Origin: JBCCEJ01 sp039030335
GTDB lineage: Bacteria; Pseudomonadota; Gammaproteobacteria; HK1
NCBI GenBank assembly: GCA_039030335.1
Contig: JBCCEJ010000030.1
Span: 1-61,738 of the forward strand
Direction: 5' to 3'
DNA: 61,738 nt
Part shown: positions 1-7,594 of the stretch, one piece after another
Layout: each line of letters starts with the position of its first letter
How positions within the stretch are numbered: the first letter of the stretch is position 1
Made by a program: the position numbers and the translations under genes
The notes under the pieces: model-generated
Database searches by the model: none
What the model saw: only the letters and a program-made list of their open reading frames with translations
Told to the model about the DNA's origin: nothing

Positions 1-451
1 CGCCGATCAGCGCGCTGTCGACCGACACGGTGACATCCACTTCGCGTCCGAGGCGCTGGGAGATAGCGCTGGCCAACGCGTCACGCTGCGCGTCGTCCAT
101 TTCGAATGCGGAGATGATGTCGACCTGGCGTCGGCCTTCCAATTCGTCGCGGCGCCGCTCGAACTGCTCGTGAATCTGCGGTAGCGCAGCCACCCGGTCG
201 TTCGTGACCAGCAGCTTGACGAAGTTACGCCCGCCGTCGTTCAGCTGCTCGCCACCAAGCGCCAGCAGAATTTCGGTGAGGCGCGCCGAATCGACACGCG
301 GGTTGGCAATGACGCCGGCCACGGTTGGGTCGCGCACGACATTGGCCATGAAACCCAGCATATCCGACCACTCGGACAGCGAGCCTTCGGCCTGCGCGTG
401 ACTCACTGCAGCCTGGGCGTACGGACGCGCGACGGTGCTCAGATCTTCCAT
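1..451 (-). CDS. atpH: ATP synthase F1 delta subunit (3' end outside window)
   Basis: This encodes the F1 delta subunit (OSCP equivalent), the stator part that ties the alpha/beta hexamer to the b subunits. About 150 codons are visible of a family length near 178. The missing part is the C terminus, beyond position 1. The ATG at 449-451 follows a GGAG-type ribosome site and lies 12 bases after the atpF stop. The N terminus (MEDLSTVARPYAQA) and the segment with FVKLLVTNDRVAALPQI are typical of AtpH. It is the last visible gene of the atpI-B-E-F-H order, so atpA, G, D and C should follow outside the window. Confidence 0.95.
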   Translation of the reverse strand, partial: MEDLSTVARPYAQAAVSHAQAEGSLSEWSDMLGFMANVVRDPTVAGVIANPRVDSARLTEILLALGGEQLNDGGRNFVKLLVTNDRVAALPQIHEQFERRRDELEGRRQVDIISAFEMDDAQRDALASAISQRLGREVDVTVSVDSALIG

Positions 452-463
452 CGTCGCACTCCG

Positions 464-934
464 TTACAGCTCTGCCGCCAGCTTCTCCAGAGAAGCGTTG
501 TGCGCGCTGGCGTCGACCTCAGCGGACAGGACCCGCTCGGCACCGACCAGCGCCAGCCGCACGACTTCGCCGCGAAGCTGCTCACGCGCCTGGTTCATCT
601 GCTGTTCGATCTCAGCCTCGGCCGCGGCCTTCATGCGCTCGCCTTCTTCGCGGCCGTCATTCTTGGCCGACTCGACGATTTCATCGTGCCGTTTGTTGGC
701 CTGAGCAATGATCTCTTTGGCCTGTTCTCTGGCAGCCCGAAGCTCTTCAGCCGCAGCCTGTTCCGCTTCCTCTTTGGCCGCTTGACCACGCTCGGCCGCC
801 GCAAGTCCGTCAGCAATTCGCGTCTGACGTTCTTCCATGACCTTGAGCATCGGGTTCCAGAGGAACTTCATGACGAACCAGACCAGGACCGCGAAGGTGC
901 CCATCTGGCCGATCAGGGTAAGGGTGACGTTCAC
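464..934 (-). CDS. atpF: ATP synthase F0 b subunit
   Basis: 156 residues, the usual length for the peripheral stalk subunit. One membrane helix lies at about residues 7-28 (IGQMGTFAVLVWFVMKFLW). It is followed by a long Ala/Glu/Gln/Arg-rich helix with heptad character, which forms the right-handed coiled coil of the b dimer. It sits between atpE (110 bases upstream) and atpH (12 bases downstream) on the minus strand. The short spacing to atpH suggests coupled translation. Confidence 0.97.
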   Translation of the reverse strand: MNVTLTLIGQMGTFAVLVWFVMKFLWNPMLKVMEERQTRIADGLAAAERGQAAKEEAEQAAAEELRAAREQAKEIIAQANKRHDEIVESAKNDGREEGERMKAAAEAEIEQQMNQAREQLRGEVVRLALVGAERVLSAEVDASAHNASLEKLAAEL

Positions 935-1011
935 GTTACGTTACCTCGTTCAAACACCGGGTGCGCCCACATCAGGAAGCCGTGACCTCGCGTGCGCAGG
1001 CGCTGAAACGC

Positions 1012-1029
1012 AGAGGCGGCGCCGCCTCT
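1012..1029. repeat. 18-base perfect palindrome between atpE and atpF
   Basis: AGAGGCGGC followed directly by GCCGCCTCT is a perfect palindrome in the 110-base gap between atpE and atpF. As RNA it would form a very GC-rich stem of about 7 pairs with a 4-base loop. No T-run follows on the minus strand, so it does not look like a full terminator. A stem here could help set the high c-subunit to b-subunit ratio by protecting atpE mRNA. That role is inference. Confidence 0.5.
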
Positions 1030-1044
1030 TGCGCCACGCAACAC

Positions 1045-1329
1045 TCAACCGCCAACAGCAGCCTGTGCAGCACCCAGGAACGGGTTGGCCAGCGTGAACC
1101 ACATCGAGATACCGAGCACGATGAACGGGAACGCTTCCATCAGACCCCCGGTGAACAGCATCTGGCCGAGCAGCTGCGGGCGCAGCTCAGGCTGGCGGGC
1201 GATGCCGTCGATGTACTTACCGCAGATGAGGCCCCAGCCCAGCGCCGAACCGATGGCGGCCAGGGAGAGAATCAGACCGACGCAGATCGCGGTGGCTGAG
1301 TACAGAAGCGTGATGTTGTCGGGGCTCAT
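1045..1329 (-). CDS. atpE: ATP synthase F0 c subunit
   Basis: 94-residue hairpin of two membrane helices that forms the rotor ring. The ion-carrying carboxylate is Glu65 in GGLMEAFPFI, where E. coli has Asp61. The residue after it is Ala, and Trp32 sits where sodium rings carry Gln. The ring is therefore expected to carry protons, not sodium. The polar loop has the conserved ARQPE. Start ATG at 1329 is preceded by a strong site (GAGGAGAAAACC). The C terminus is slightly longer than in E. coli, as in many beta- and gammaproteobacteria. Confidence 0.97.
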   Translation of the reverse strand: MSPDNITLLYSATAICVGLILSLAAIGSALGWGLICGKYIDGIARQPELRPQLLGQMLFTGGLMEAFPFIVLGISMWFTLANPFLGAAQAAVGG

Positions 1330-1446
1330 GGTTTTCTCCTCAAGACAAGGTGAAGGTTGCCAGCTGGTAGCTGTTGTTTCGGTTGTTTGTAGCTCGTTAG
1401 CAGTACCCGAACGGCAGATGCCTCCGGGCCGATGTCTGTTGCAGTC

Positions 1447-2292
1447 CTAGTGGTGGTCAGCGTGCACCAACGCCAGGTAAACGATGGTCAGCATCATGAA
1501 GATGAATGCCTGCAGTGTGACGACCAGAATGTGGAAGATGGCCCAACCGCCACCGGGCAGGAACTGGATCCACCAGGGCATCAGCGCGATCAGCATGAAG
1601 ACGAGCTCGCCGGCGTACATGTTGCCGAACAGTCGCAGCGCGAGGCTGAGCGGCTTCGCCACTTCCTCAACCAGCGTCAGAATGATGTTGAACGGCATCA
1701 GCAGCGGGCCGAACGGCTGGGTCAGGTACATCTTGATGTAACCGCCAAGGCCGCGAACCTTGATGTTGAAGTAGATGATGAGCGCCAGAACGCTCAGCGA
1801 TAGTCCGAAAGTGGCATCGAGGTTCGTCGTAGGGACGACTTTCAGATAGACGTGATGTGGGTCGGCGCCAAAGATGTTCGCGCCGATCAAGGATGCGATC
1901 CATGGCAGCAGGTCGACTGGCACGAGATCCATGGTGTTCATCAGGAACACCCACATGAAGATGGTCAGGCCGATCGGACCGATGATGGCCGGCGGCTTTA
2001 CCGGGAAGATGTCGCGCACGTTGCCGTTGACGAAGTCAACGAGCATTTCGAGCATGTTCTGCCAGCCCTTGGGATTGTCGGGATCGAGATTGGAGCCGAC
2101 CTTGTAGGCGCCCCACATGATCAAGCCGGCCAGCGCGGCGCCGACAAGCCAGACATCCAAGAAGAAGACCGTGAAATCGATGAGGGCGTCGGGCCGATGA
2201 GTAGCGGGGTCGCAACCAAGGCACCAGTTGGTCAAATGGTGCTGGATGTACATGACTGGGTTGTCAGTTGCCTGTTCGGTGCCTGTGCTCAC
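1447..2292 (-). CDS. atpB: ATP synthase F0 a subunit
   Basis: 281 residues. This membrane stator channel subunit passes protons to the c-ring. The essential arginine (E. coli Arg210) is Arg220 in KPLSLALRLFGNMYAGE. Several hydrophobic helices follow a longer N-terminal region. GTG at 2292 is the start; AGAGG lies 8 bases upstream. It is 46 bases after atpI and 117 bases before atpE in the atp operon. Confidence 0.97.
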   Translation of the reverse strand: MSTGTEQATDNPVMYIQHHLTNWCLGCDPATHRPDALIDFTVFFLDVWLVGAALAGLIMWGAYKVGSNLDPDNPKGWQNMLEMLVDFVNGNVRDIFPVKPPAIIGPIGLTIFMWVFLMNTMDLVPVDLLPWIASLIGANIFGADPHHVYLKVVPTTNLDATFGLSLSVLALIIYFNIKVRGLGGYIKMYLTQPFGPLLMPFNIILTLVEEVAKPLSLALRLFGNMYAGELVFMLIALMPWWIQFLPGGGWAIFHILVVTLQAFIFMMLTIVYLALVHADHH

Positions 2293-2338
2293 CCGAAAAA
2301 CCTCTATCTATCTACCCACACCGCCCGGTTGGCGGCCA

Positions 2339-2734
2339 TTAATCGTCCGTCGAAGCCGGAACCTGCGGCGGACCTGCCGGTCGTATCCACACGATCGCGC
2401 TGTAGGCGACCGCGAACGCAGCCAACATGGGCAGCGGCAAGAGTTCCAACGCCCCCATGCCCAGCATGAACAGCGCTGCCAGCATCACGAAGCGCTGAAT
2501 CGCTCCAATGTAGAGCACCGAAGTCTCGCGGCCGGGTTGGACGCGCGCCACTTCCAATGCCTGCGCCAGGCGCCTTCCGCTCATCCATGCATTGACCATT
2601 GCCGTCGCGCCGCCGTAGAGCGCCGCGCCAGCGGCATCGCTCCCACCGAGAATCCATGCCATTCCGGCTGCCGCGAGCGTCAGCCAGCACTGGAGCCGCA
2701 GCAAACGCCGCGCATCGCCAGTGACTCCGAACAT
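2339..2734 (-). CDS. atpI: ATP synthase I protein
   Basis: 131 residues with four hydrophobic segments, the size and layout of AtpI, an assembly helper for the c-ring that opens most atp operons. Key features are GGATAMVNAWMSGRR in the first half and a C-terminal hydrophobic hairpin. The frame stays open upstream to about 3136, but the sequence before Met at 2734 is Arg/Pro/Ser-rich and low-complexity. I take ATG 2734 as the start, although its ribosome site (AGG 16 bases upstream) is weak. AtpI proteins diverge quickly, so the call rests mainly on position and topology. Confidence 0.85.
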   Translation of the reverse strand: MFGVTGDARRLLRLQCWLTLAAAGMAWILGGSDAAGAALYGGATAMVNAWMSGRRLAQALEVARVQPGRETSVLYIGAIQRFVMLAALFMLGMGALELLPLPMLAAFAVAYSAIVWIRPAGPPQVPASTDD

Positions 2735-2899
2735 TTCGGCAGGGATACCTGTGTGAGTGACGCCAACGCCTGGAAACCGGTCCCAAGAGCACTTTGTCAG
2801 ATTGCGATCACGCAGAGAAAAAGCGCGGACCCCGGGTCCGAGAAGCCCGGAATTGTAAGTCCTGCTTGCATCGCGATCAATGACCATGGTGGCAGGTTG

Positions 2900-2928
2900 A
2901 CGATAGCTGATTTGTTGCGTAGCAACAA
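2900..2928 (-). promoter_or_regulatory. Candidate sigma-70 promoter of the atp operon
   Basis: On the minus strand, TTGTTG (2923-2928) and TATCGT (2900-2905) are separated by exactly 17 bases, about 165 bases upstream of atpI. The -35 matches 3 of 6 and the -10 matches 4 of 6 consensus positions. It is the best pair I found in this gap, but a moderate one. Confidence 0.3.
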
Positions 2929-2929
2929 A
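2911..2929. promoter_or_regulatory. 8-base inverted repeat, possible operator
   Basis: TTTGTTGC and GCAACAAA form a perfect inverted repeat with a 3-base spacer (GTA). It overlaps the -35 box of the candidate atp promoter. The symmetry and position suit a dimeric regulator. A 3-base-loop hairpin with no following T-run is less convincing as a terminator. Confidence 0.35.
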
Positions 2930-3080
2930 AGCTTGTTCGCTATGCGGCTGCCGCGCTCCATTCGGATGCGGTCTGCCCAGCCTGCGCCGCAGGTGTCCGG
3001 GGCCGCTCGAGTAGCGCGCGGCCGGGCGACCGAGCCGCCCGTCGCCGAATGGGCAAGCCCTCGAGCCCCGGCTGGCCCGC

Positions 3081-3104
3081 AGCTTGCAGCTTGCAGCTTG
3101 CAGC
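3081..3104. repeat. Heptamer tandem repeat AGCTTGC x 3.4
   Basis: Three full copies plus three bases of AGCTTGC lie 29 bases beyond the parB stop, in the noncoding region. Short heptamer tracts like this are prone to slippage and are useful strain markers. Confidence 0.8.
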
Positions 3105-3132
3105 GAACAGAATCGGGTTCTCCAGGCTCCTC

Positions 3133-4023
3133 TCAAGCGTCTTCCGAGCTCAGCCCCAGTCGGTCGAGAATGCCATCCAACTGCTCGAGATCCGCATAAG
3201 CGATGGTGAGCTTGCCTTTGCCGCTCTTGCGGTGCTGCAACGTAACGGCCGCGCCCAGATGCGTCGAAAGTCTTTCGCGAAGCCGTTCGACATCGGCATC
3301 CCGGCCCGCGGCGGGCGCCGAAACGGCAGCCGGGTGAAGGAGGGTGCGAACCAGCGACTCTGTCTCTCGGGCGGTCATTCCGCGCGCCGCGATCTGACCG
3401 GCGACCTGCCGCTGCTCAGCGCTCGGCAATGCCAACAGCGCACGTGCGTGTCCCATGTCGAGGTCGCCGGCTTCGAGCATCGTTGCCACCGAAGGTTCGA
3501 GGTCGAGCAGACGCAGCGCGTTGCTCACCGACGCACGCGAACGGCCAACCGCGTCAGCAGCCACCTGGTGGGTCATCTCGAACTCGTCGATCAAGCGACG
3601 CAGCGCGCGCGCTTCTTCCAACGGGTTCAGGTCTTCGCGCTGTATGTTCTCAATAAGCGCGACCGCCAGGGCAGCATCATCGCCCATCTCGCGCACCACC
3701 GCCGGCACCGACTCCAGGCCGGCAAGCTGGGCTGCCCGCCAGCGACGTTCACCAGCGATAATCTCATACCGATCGCCTGACTTGAGCGGCCGGACCACGA
3801 TCGGCTGCACGACGCCCTGCGCCCGAATCGAGTCGGCCAGAGTCTCCAGCGACGCCTGGTCGAAACGCGTACGCGGTTGATAGCGCCCGCGCTCCAGTAA
3901 ATCGATCGGCAAGCGCCTGAGACCTGCTTCTTCAGCTTCGGGTGCGGGTGGCTGTGCCCCGGCGAGCCCGGCGTCTGACAGCAGCGCGTCCAGTCCGCGC
4001 CCCAGTCCACGTTTTCTAGCCAC
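3133..4023 (-). CDS. parB: Chromosome partitioning protein ParB
   Basis: 296 residues. It is the parS-binding CTPase clamp of chromosome segregation. The N terminus (MARKRGLGRGLDALL) is the ParA-interacting tail. The CTP-binding box GERRWRAA is at about 91-98 and ENIQREDLNPLEEA at 125-138. A helix-turn-helix lies around 151-173 (THQVAADAVGRSRASVSNAL). The C-terminal dimerisation domain is complete. It lies 126 bases downstream of parA in the mnmG-rsmG-parA-parB order. I did not see a canonical parS palindrome in the window. Confidence 0.97.
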   Translation of the reverse strand: MARKRGLGRGLDALLSDAGLAGAQPPAPEAEEAGLRRLPIDLLERGRYQPRTRFDQASLETLADSIRAQGVVQPIVVRPLKSGDRYEIIAGERRWRAAQLAGLESVPAVVREMGDDAALAVALIENIQREDLNPLEEARALRRLIDEFEMTHQVAADAVGRSRASVSNALRLLDLEPSVATMLEAGDLDMGHARALLALPSAEQRQVAGQIAARGMTARETESLVRTLLHPAAVSAPAAGRDADVERLRERLSTHLGAAVTLQHRKSGKGKLTIAYADLEQLDGILDRLGLSSEDA

Positions 4024-4149
4024 TATCCGGCTACCTCTTTACGCGGCCTCGACTGCCGAGGCCGACGATTGCGGAATTCCTACACTCGAAGACAGCTCAT
4101 GGTGCACGCGCGGCACGGCCGCCGATCGGTCGCTCGTCCGGAAGTGCTG

Positions 4150-4914
4150 CTAATGCGCGTTCCGCATCACTTCGCCGGCCAGTTGAAGGTACGCCACCGC
4201 GCCACTCGAACTGCGGTCGTACAACAGCGCGGGCAAACCATGGCTCGGCGCTTCGGCGAGCCGGACATTGCGGGGGATGATGGTGGAGTACACCTTGTCG
4301 CCGAAGTGCTTGACCAGCTGTGCCGATACCTGGGTACTCAGGTTGTTACGCGCATCGAACATCGTGCGCAACAACCCTTCTACCCGCAGATTCGGGTTCA
4401 ACAGCTTGCGGATTTTCTCGATCGTGTCGAGCAGTGCCGAAAGACCTTCCAGCGCGTAGTACTCGCACTGCATCGGAATCATGACTGAATCAGCCGCGGT
4501 CAGCGCATTGACCGTGAGCATAGACAACGCAGGCGGACAATCGATGATCACATACGCGTAGTCGTCCGCGGCATCCTGCAGCACGTTGCGCAGGCGCAGC
4601 TCCCGGCCGATCTCGTCCAGCAGCGCTACCTCGGCGCCGGTCAGGTCGTCATTGCCGGGCATGAGGTCGTAGCGACAGTGCTCGATCTTGAGAATGGTCG
4701 ACGACAGCGGTGCCTCGCCCATCAACGCATCGTAGCTCGAGCGTTGCAGCGTCCGCTTGTTGACCCCGCTCCCCATCGTCGCATTGCCCTGCGGGTCCAG
4801 ATCCACGACCAGCACGCGCTGGCCTCGGGCGGCGAGCGACGCGGCCAGATTGATACTCGTGGTCGTCTTGCCAACACCACCTTTCTGATTTGCGACGGCG
4901 ATGATACGGGTCAT
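4150..4914 (-). CDS. parA: Chromosome partitioning ATPase ParA (Soj)
   Basis: 254 residues. This Walker-type ATPase forms the nucleoid gradient that moves ParB-parS complexes. The deviant Walker A motif KGGVGKTT lies close to the N terminus, followed by DLDPQGNAT and the Walker B IIDCPPALSML. I place the start at ATG 4914, which overlaps the rsmG stop as ATGA. A GTG three codons upstream is possible but less usual. It lacks the N-terminal DNA-binding extension of plasmid ParA, as expected for a chromosomal copy. Confidence 0.97.
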   Translation of the reverse strand: MTRIIAVANQKGGVGKTTTSINLAASLAARGQRVLVVDLDPQGNATMGSGVNKRTLQRSSYDALMGEAPLSSTILKIEHCRYDLMPGNDDLTGAEVALLDEIGRELRLRNVLQDAADDYAYVIIDCPPALSMLTVNALTAADSVMIPMQCEYYALEGLSALLDTIEKIRKLLNPNLRVEGLLRTMFDARNNLSTQVSAQLVKHFGDKVYSTIIPRNVRLAEAPSHGLPALLYDRSSSGAVAYLQLAGEVMRNAH

Positions 4915-5579
4915 GCGGCGCACTCGCGGGCGTCGCGGCGACGCATCAGAACGACGTGACGTTCAGCGTCCAACCCGGGCGTCTGCACGCGCACGACCTC
5001 TACATCAGCACCTGCCGCTTCGGCAGCCGCCAGTTCGCCGTCGTCGCGGCGACCTTTCATCGCCACGATTCGGCCGTTGTCCGACAGGAAACCGCGGCTC
5101 AGTTCGAACAGACGGGCGAGCGATGTGAAGGCACGCGCGACAATGGTGTCGGCCCTGCGCTCTGGTTCGAAGTGCTCGACCCGACCGTGAACACATCGCA
5201 CGTTGCGGATCCCGGCGGTTGCGCTTGCGTGGCGGCAGAAACTCATTTTCCGTTCGACGGAGTCCAGCAGCGTCACCTCCAGGGCGGGACGCAGACACGC
5301 GATGACGATGCCTGGAAAGCCGGCGCCGCTGCCTACGTCTACGCAGTACCGGCCGCGTACGAATGCAATCGCGGTCGCGCTGTCGAGCAGGTGATGAACC
5401 AACATCGCCATCGGTTCGCGATGCGCCGTGAGATTGTGTTTGCGACTCCACTGAGAAAGCGTGCGCAGATAGCTGAGCAACTGCGCACGCTCCGCATCCC
5501 CGGCGTCCAGATGCAGCGCGGCGAGGCCGTCTTTCAATGGCGTGTCCAGCGGACCACTGTCGAATTCAGGGCCCTTCAC
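4911..5579 (-). CDS. rsmG: 16S rRNA (guanine527-N7)-methyltransferase
   Basis: 222 residues, also called GidB. It methylates G527 of 16S rRNA using S-adenosylmethionine. The SAM motif DVGSGAGFPG is at about 81-90. The characteristic LLDSVERKMSFC follows, and VARAFTSLARL lies in the second half. Its start overlaps the mnmG stop as ATGA, and its own stop overlaps parA the same way. The three genes are therefore likely coupled. Loss of rsmG gives low-level streptomycin resistance in other bacteria. Confidence 0.97.
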   Translation of the reverse strand: MKGPEFDSGPLDTPLKDGLAALHLDAGDAERAQLLSYLRTLSQWSRKHNLTAHREPMAMLVHHLLDSATAIAFVRGRYCVDVGSGAGFPGIVIACLRPALEVTLLDSVERKMSFCRHASATAGIRNVRCVHGRVEHFEPERRADTIVARAFTSLARLFELSRGFLSDNGRIVAMKGRRDDGELAAAEAAGADVEVVRVQTPGLDAERHVVLMRRRDARECAA

Positions 5580-7492
5580 GCGCTCAGACGCTCCGTGTCA
5601 ACCGCATCCCGATAACGCCGCAGGTGGACGAGCAACAACGAGATGGCGGCCGGCGTAATGCCGTCGATACGCCCCGCCTGACCCACCGTAGCAGGCCGGT
5701 GCTCGGCGAGTTTCTGCGAGACTTCCGCCGACAGCCCGCGTACCGATGCATAATCCAGGTCCGCGGGGATGGGCACGCGCTCCTGTGCCCGTTGACGTTC
5801 TACCTCGCGACTCTGACGTTCGATGTAGCCGCTGTACCGCGCCTGCACTTCAACCTGCAGGGCAACGTCCTCCATCGCGACACCCGGCCCAAGACCCGGC
5901 AATTGCATCAGGTCACGATAGGAGACGTCCGGGCGGCGCAGCAGATCGGCGGCATTCGCCTCCCGGGCGAGCGGTTTGCCGAACACGCTAACCTGCAATG
6001 CATGCGGCACGTCGGACGGTTGAACGACGTGCGCATTCAGCCTCGCCTGCTCGCGTTCGATGGCGTCGCGCCGGCGCGAAAATGCGCCCCAGCGGGCATC
6101 GTCGACCAGCCCGAGCTCACGCCCGAGTGCCGTCAGACGCAGATCCGCATTGTCTTCACGCAAGGCGAGACGGTACTCGGCGCGCGACGTGAACATGCGG
6201 TAGGGCTCCCGCGTTCCGCGAGTCACCAGGTCATCGATCATGACGCCGATGTAGGCCTGATCGCGCCGCGCGACCCAGGGCTCCTTACCCTGCACCGCCG
6301 CGGCCGCGTTCATGCCGGCGACCAGACCCTGGGCGGCCGCTTCCTCGTAGCCGGTAGTGCCGTTGATCTGGCCCGCGAAATAGAGCCCGGGCAGCGGCCG
6401 GGTCTCCAGCGTGCCATCGAGGCCGCGCGGGTCGAAAAAATCGTACTCGATCGCGTAGCCTGGCCGCGTGATGTGCGCGCTCTCGAACCCCCGGATCGAT
6501 CGCACCAGCGCCTGCTGCGTGTCAAAGCCGAGACTGGTAGAAATTCCGTTCGGATAGACCTCTGCCGTATCCAGACCTTCCGGTTCGATGAAGATCTGGT
6601 GCGCATCCTTGTCGGCGAAGCGCATGACCTTGTCTTCGACCGACGGACAGTAGCGTGGACCAACCCCCTCGATGACGCCCGAGTACATCGGCGATTCATC
6701 GAGACCAGCCCGGATGATCTCGTGCGTCTTGGCATTGGTATGCGTGATATGGCAGACCACCTGGCGCGGGCGAGACTCAGCGTCGCCGATAAACGAGAAC
6801 ACCGGTGCAGGTTCGTCGCCAGGCTGCGTCTGCAAACCCGTGTAATCGATGGTATTGCCATCTATTCGCGGCGGGGTGCCGGTCTTCAGCCGGTCGACCG
6901 CGAACGGCATCTCCCGTAGCCGTCTCGCGAGTGCGTTGGCCGGCGCGTCTCCGGCCCGCCCGCCCTGGTAGTTGCTCAACCCGATGTGGATCGTGCCGCC
7001 CAGGAACGTGCCCACCGTCAGCACGACCGCCGGCGCGTGGAACTCGATGCCCATCTGCGTGACGACGCCGACGACTCGTCCCGCGCGCACCAACAGGTCG
7101 TCCACGGACTGTTGGAACAGCGTCAGGTGAGGCGTGCGCTCGAGTGCCGCACGCACCGCAACGCGATAGAGCGCACGGTCGATCTGGGCGCGGGTCGCGC
7201 GCACCGCAGGCCCTTTGCGCTCGTTGAGCGTCCGCCAGTGAATCCCGCATCGGTCCGCAGCGGCAGCCATGATCCCGCCGAGCGCATCCACCTCGCGAAC
7301 CAGGTGTCCCTTGCCAATTCCGCCGATCGCCGGGTTGCAGCTCATCTGACCGAGTGTCTCGATGCTCTGCGTGAGCAGCAGCGTGCGGGCCCCCATACGC
7401 GCCGACGCAGCCGCCGCCTCGGTACCGGCATGTCCGCCGCCGACGACGATGACGTCGAATTGACGAGACGCATTGGAAGTCGGTGAAGGCAT
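5576..7492 (-). CDS. mnmG: tRNA uridine-5-carboxymethylaminomethyl modification enzyme MnmG
   Basis: 638 residues from ATG 7492. With MnmE it makes cmnm5U at the wobble position of certain tRNAs. The FAD-binding GGGHAGTEAA is at about 18-27. The family signature SCNPAIGGIGKGHL follows, and the C-terminal helical domain is complete. An in-frame ATG at 7549 would add 19 residues (Pro/Ala/Ser-rich) and is less likely. mnmE is not next to it here. The gene is divergent from glyQ, with about 100 bases between. Confidence 0.96.
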   Translation of the reverse strand: MPSPTSNASRQFDVIVVGGGHAGTEAAAASARMGARTLLLTQSIETLGQMSCNPAIGGIGKGHLVREVDALGGIMAAAADRCGIHWRTLNERKGPAVRATRAQIDRALYRVAVRAALERTPHLTLFQQSVDDLLVRAGRVVGVVTQMGIEFHAPAVVLTVGTFLGGTIHIGLSNYQGGRAGDAPANALARRLREMPFAVDRLKTGTPPRIDGNTIDYTGLQTQPGDEPAPVFSFIGDAESRPRQVVCHITHTNAKTHEIIRAGLDESPMYSGVIEGVGPRYCPSVEDKVMRFADKDAHQIFIEPEGLDTAEVYPNGISTSLGFDTQQALVRSIRGFESAHITRPGYAIEYDFFDPRGLDGTLETRPLPGLYFAGQINGTTGYEEAAAQGLVAGMNAAAAVQGKEPWVARRDQAYIGVMIDDLVTRGTREPYRMFTSRAEYRLALREDNADLRLTALGRELGLVDDARWGAFSRRRDAIEREQARLNAHVVQPSDVPHALQVSVFGKPLAREANAADLLRRPDVSYRDLMQLPGLGPGVAMEDVALQVEVQARYSGYIERQSREVERQRAQERVPIPADLDYASVRGLSAEVSQKLAEHRPATVGQAGRIDGITPAAISLLLVHLRRYRDAVDTERLSA

Positions 7493-7548
7493 GGCAGAAG
7501 GCGGCCTGGCGGGTGCCGCCGGACTGTGGCAGGGAAAGCCGCTTAGCA

Positions 7549-7554
7549 TATAAT
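7549..7554 (+). promoter_or_regulatory. Consensus -10 box (TATAAT) of glyQ
   Basis: A perfect TATAAT lies in the mnmG/glyQ divergent gap. I see no good -35 at 16-18 bases upstream. It overlaps an in-frame ATG at 7553. If transcription starts about 7 bases downstream, that ATG cannot be used, which favours the GTG at 7595 as the glyQ start. Confidence 0.45.
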
Positions 7555-7594
7555 GTCCGGTTCTGACGAACCAGTACCGGCGGAAAGTACACCC

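Larger units (their letters stand above)
2735..3132. other. 398-base intergenic region parB-atpI
   Basis: This stretch separates parB (upstream on the minus strand) from atpI. It holds a candidate promoter for the atp operon, an 8-base inverted repeat over its -35 region, and a 7-base tandem repeat near the parB end. The open frames crossing it have composition unlike the flanking genes, and I see no protein in them. It is the natural place for atp operon control. Confidence 0.5.

Noticed and set aside
2735..3136. N-terminal extension of the atpI frame to a 265-residue product
   Set aside because: The extra part is low-complexity Arg/Ser/Pro sequence over the intergenic region with its repeat and promoter; AtpI length is about 130 residues.
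5537..6919. Long plus-strand frame of 460 codons opposite mnmG and rsmG
   Set aside because: It is the antisense of clear genes, Arg/His-rich, without domain features.
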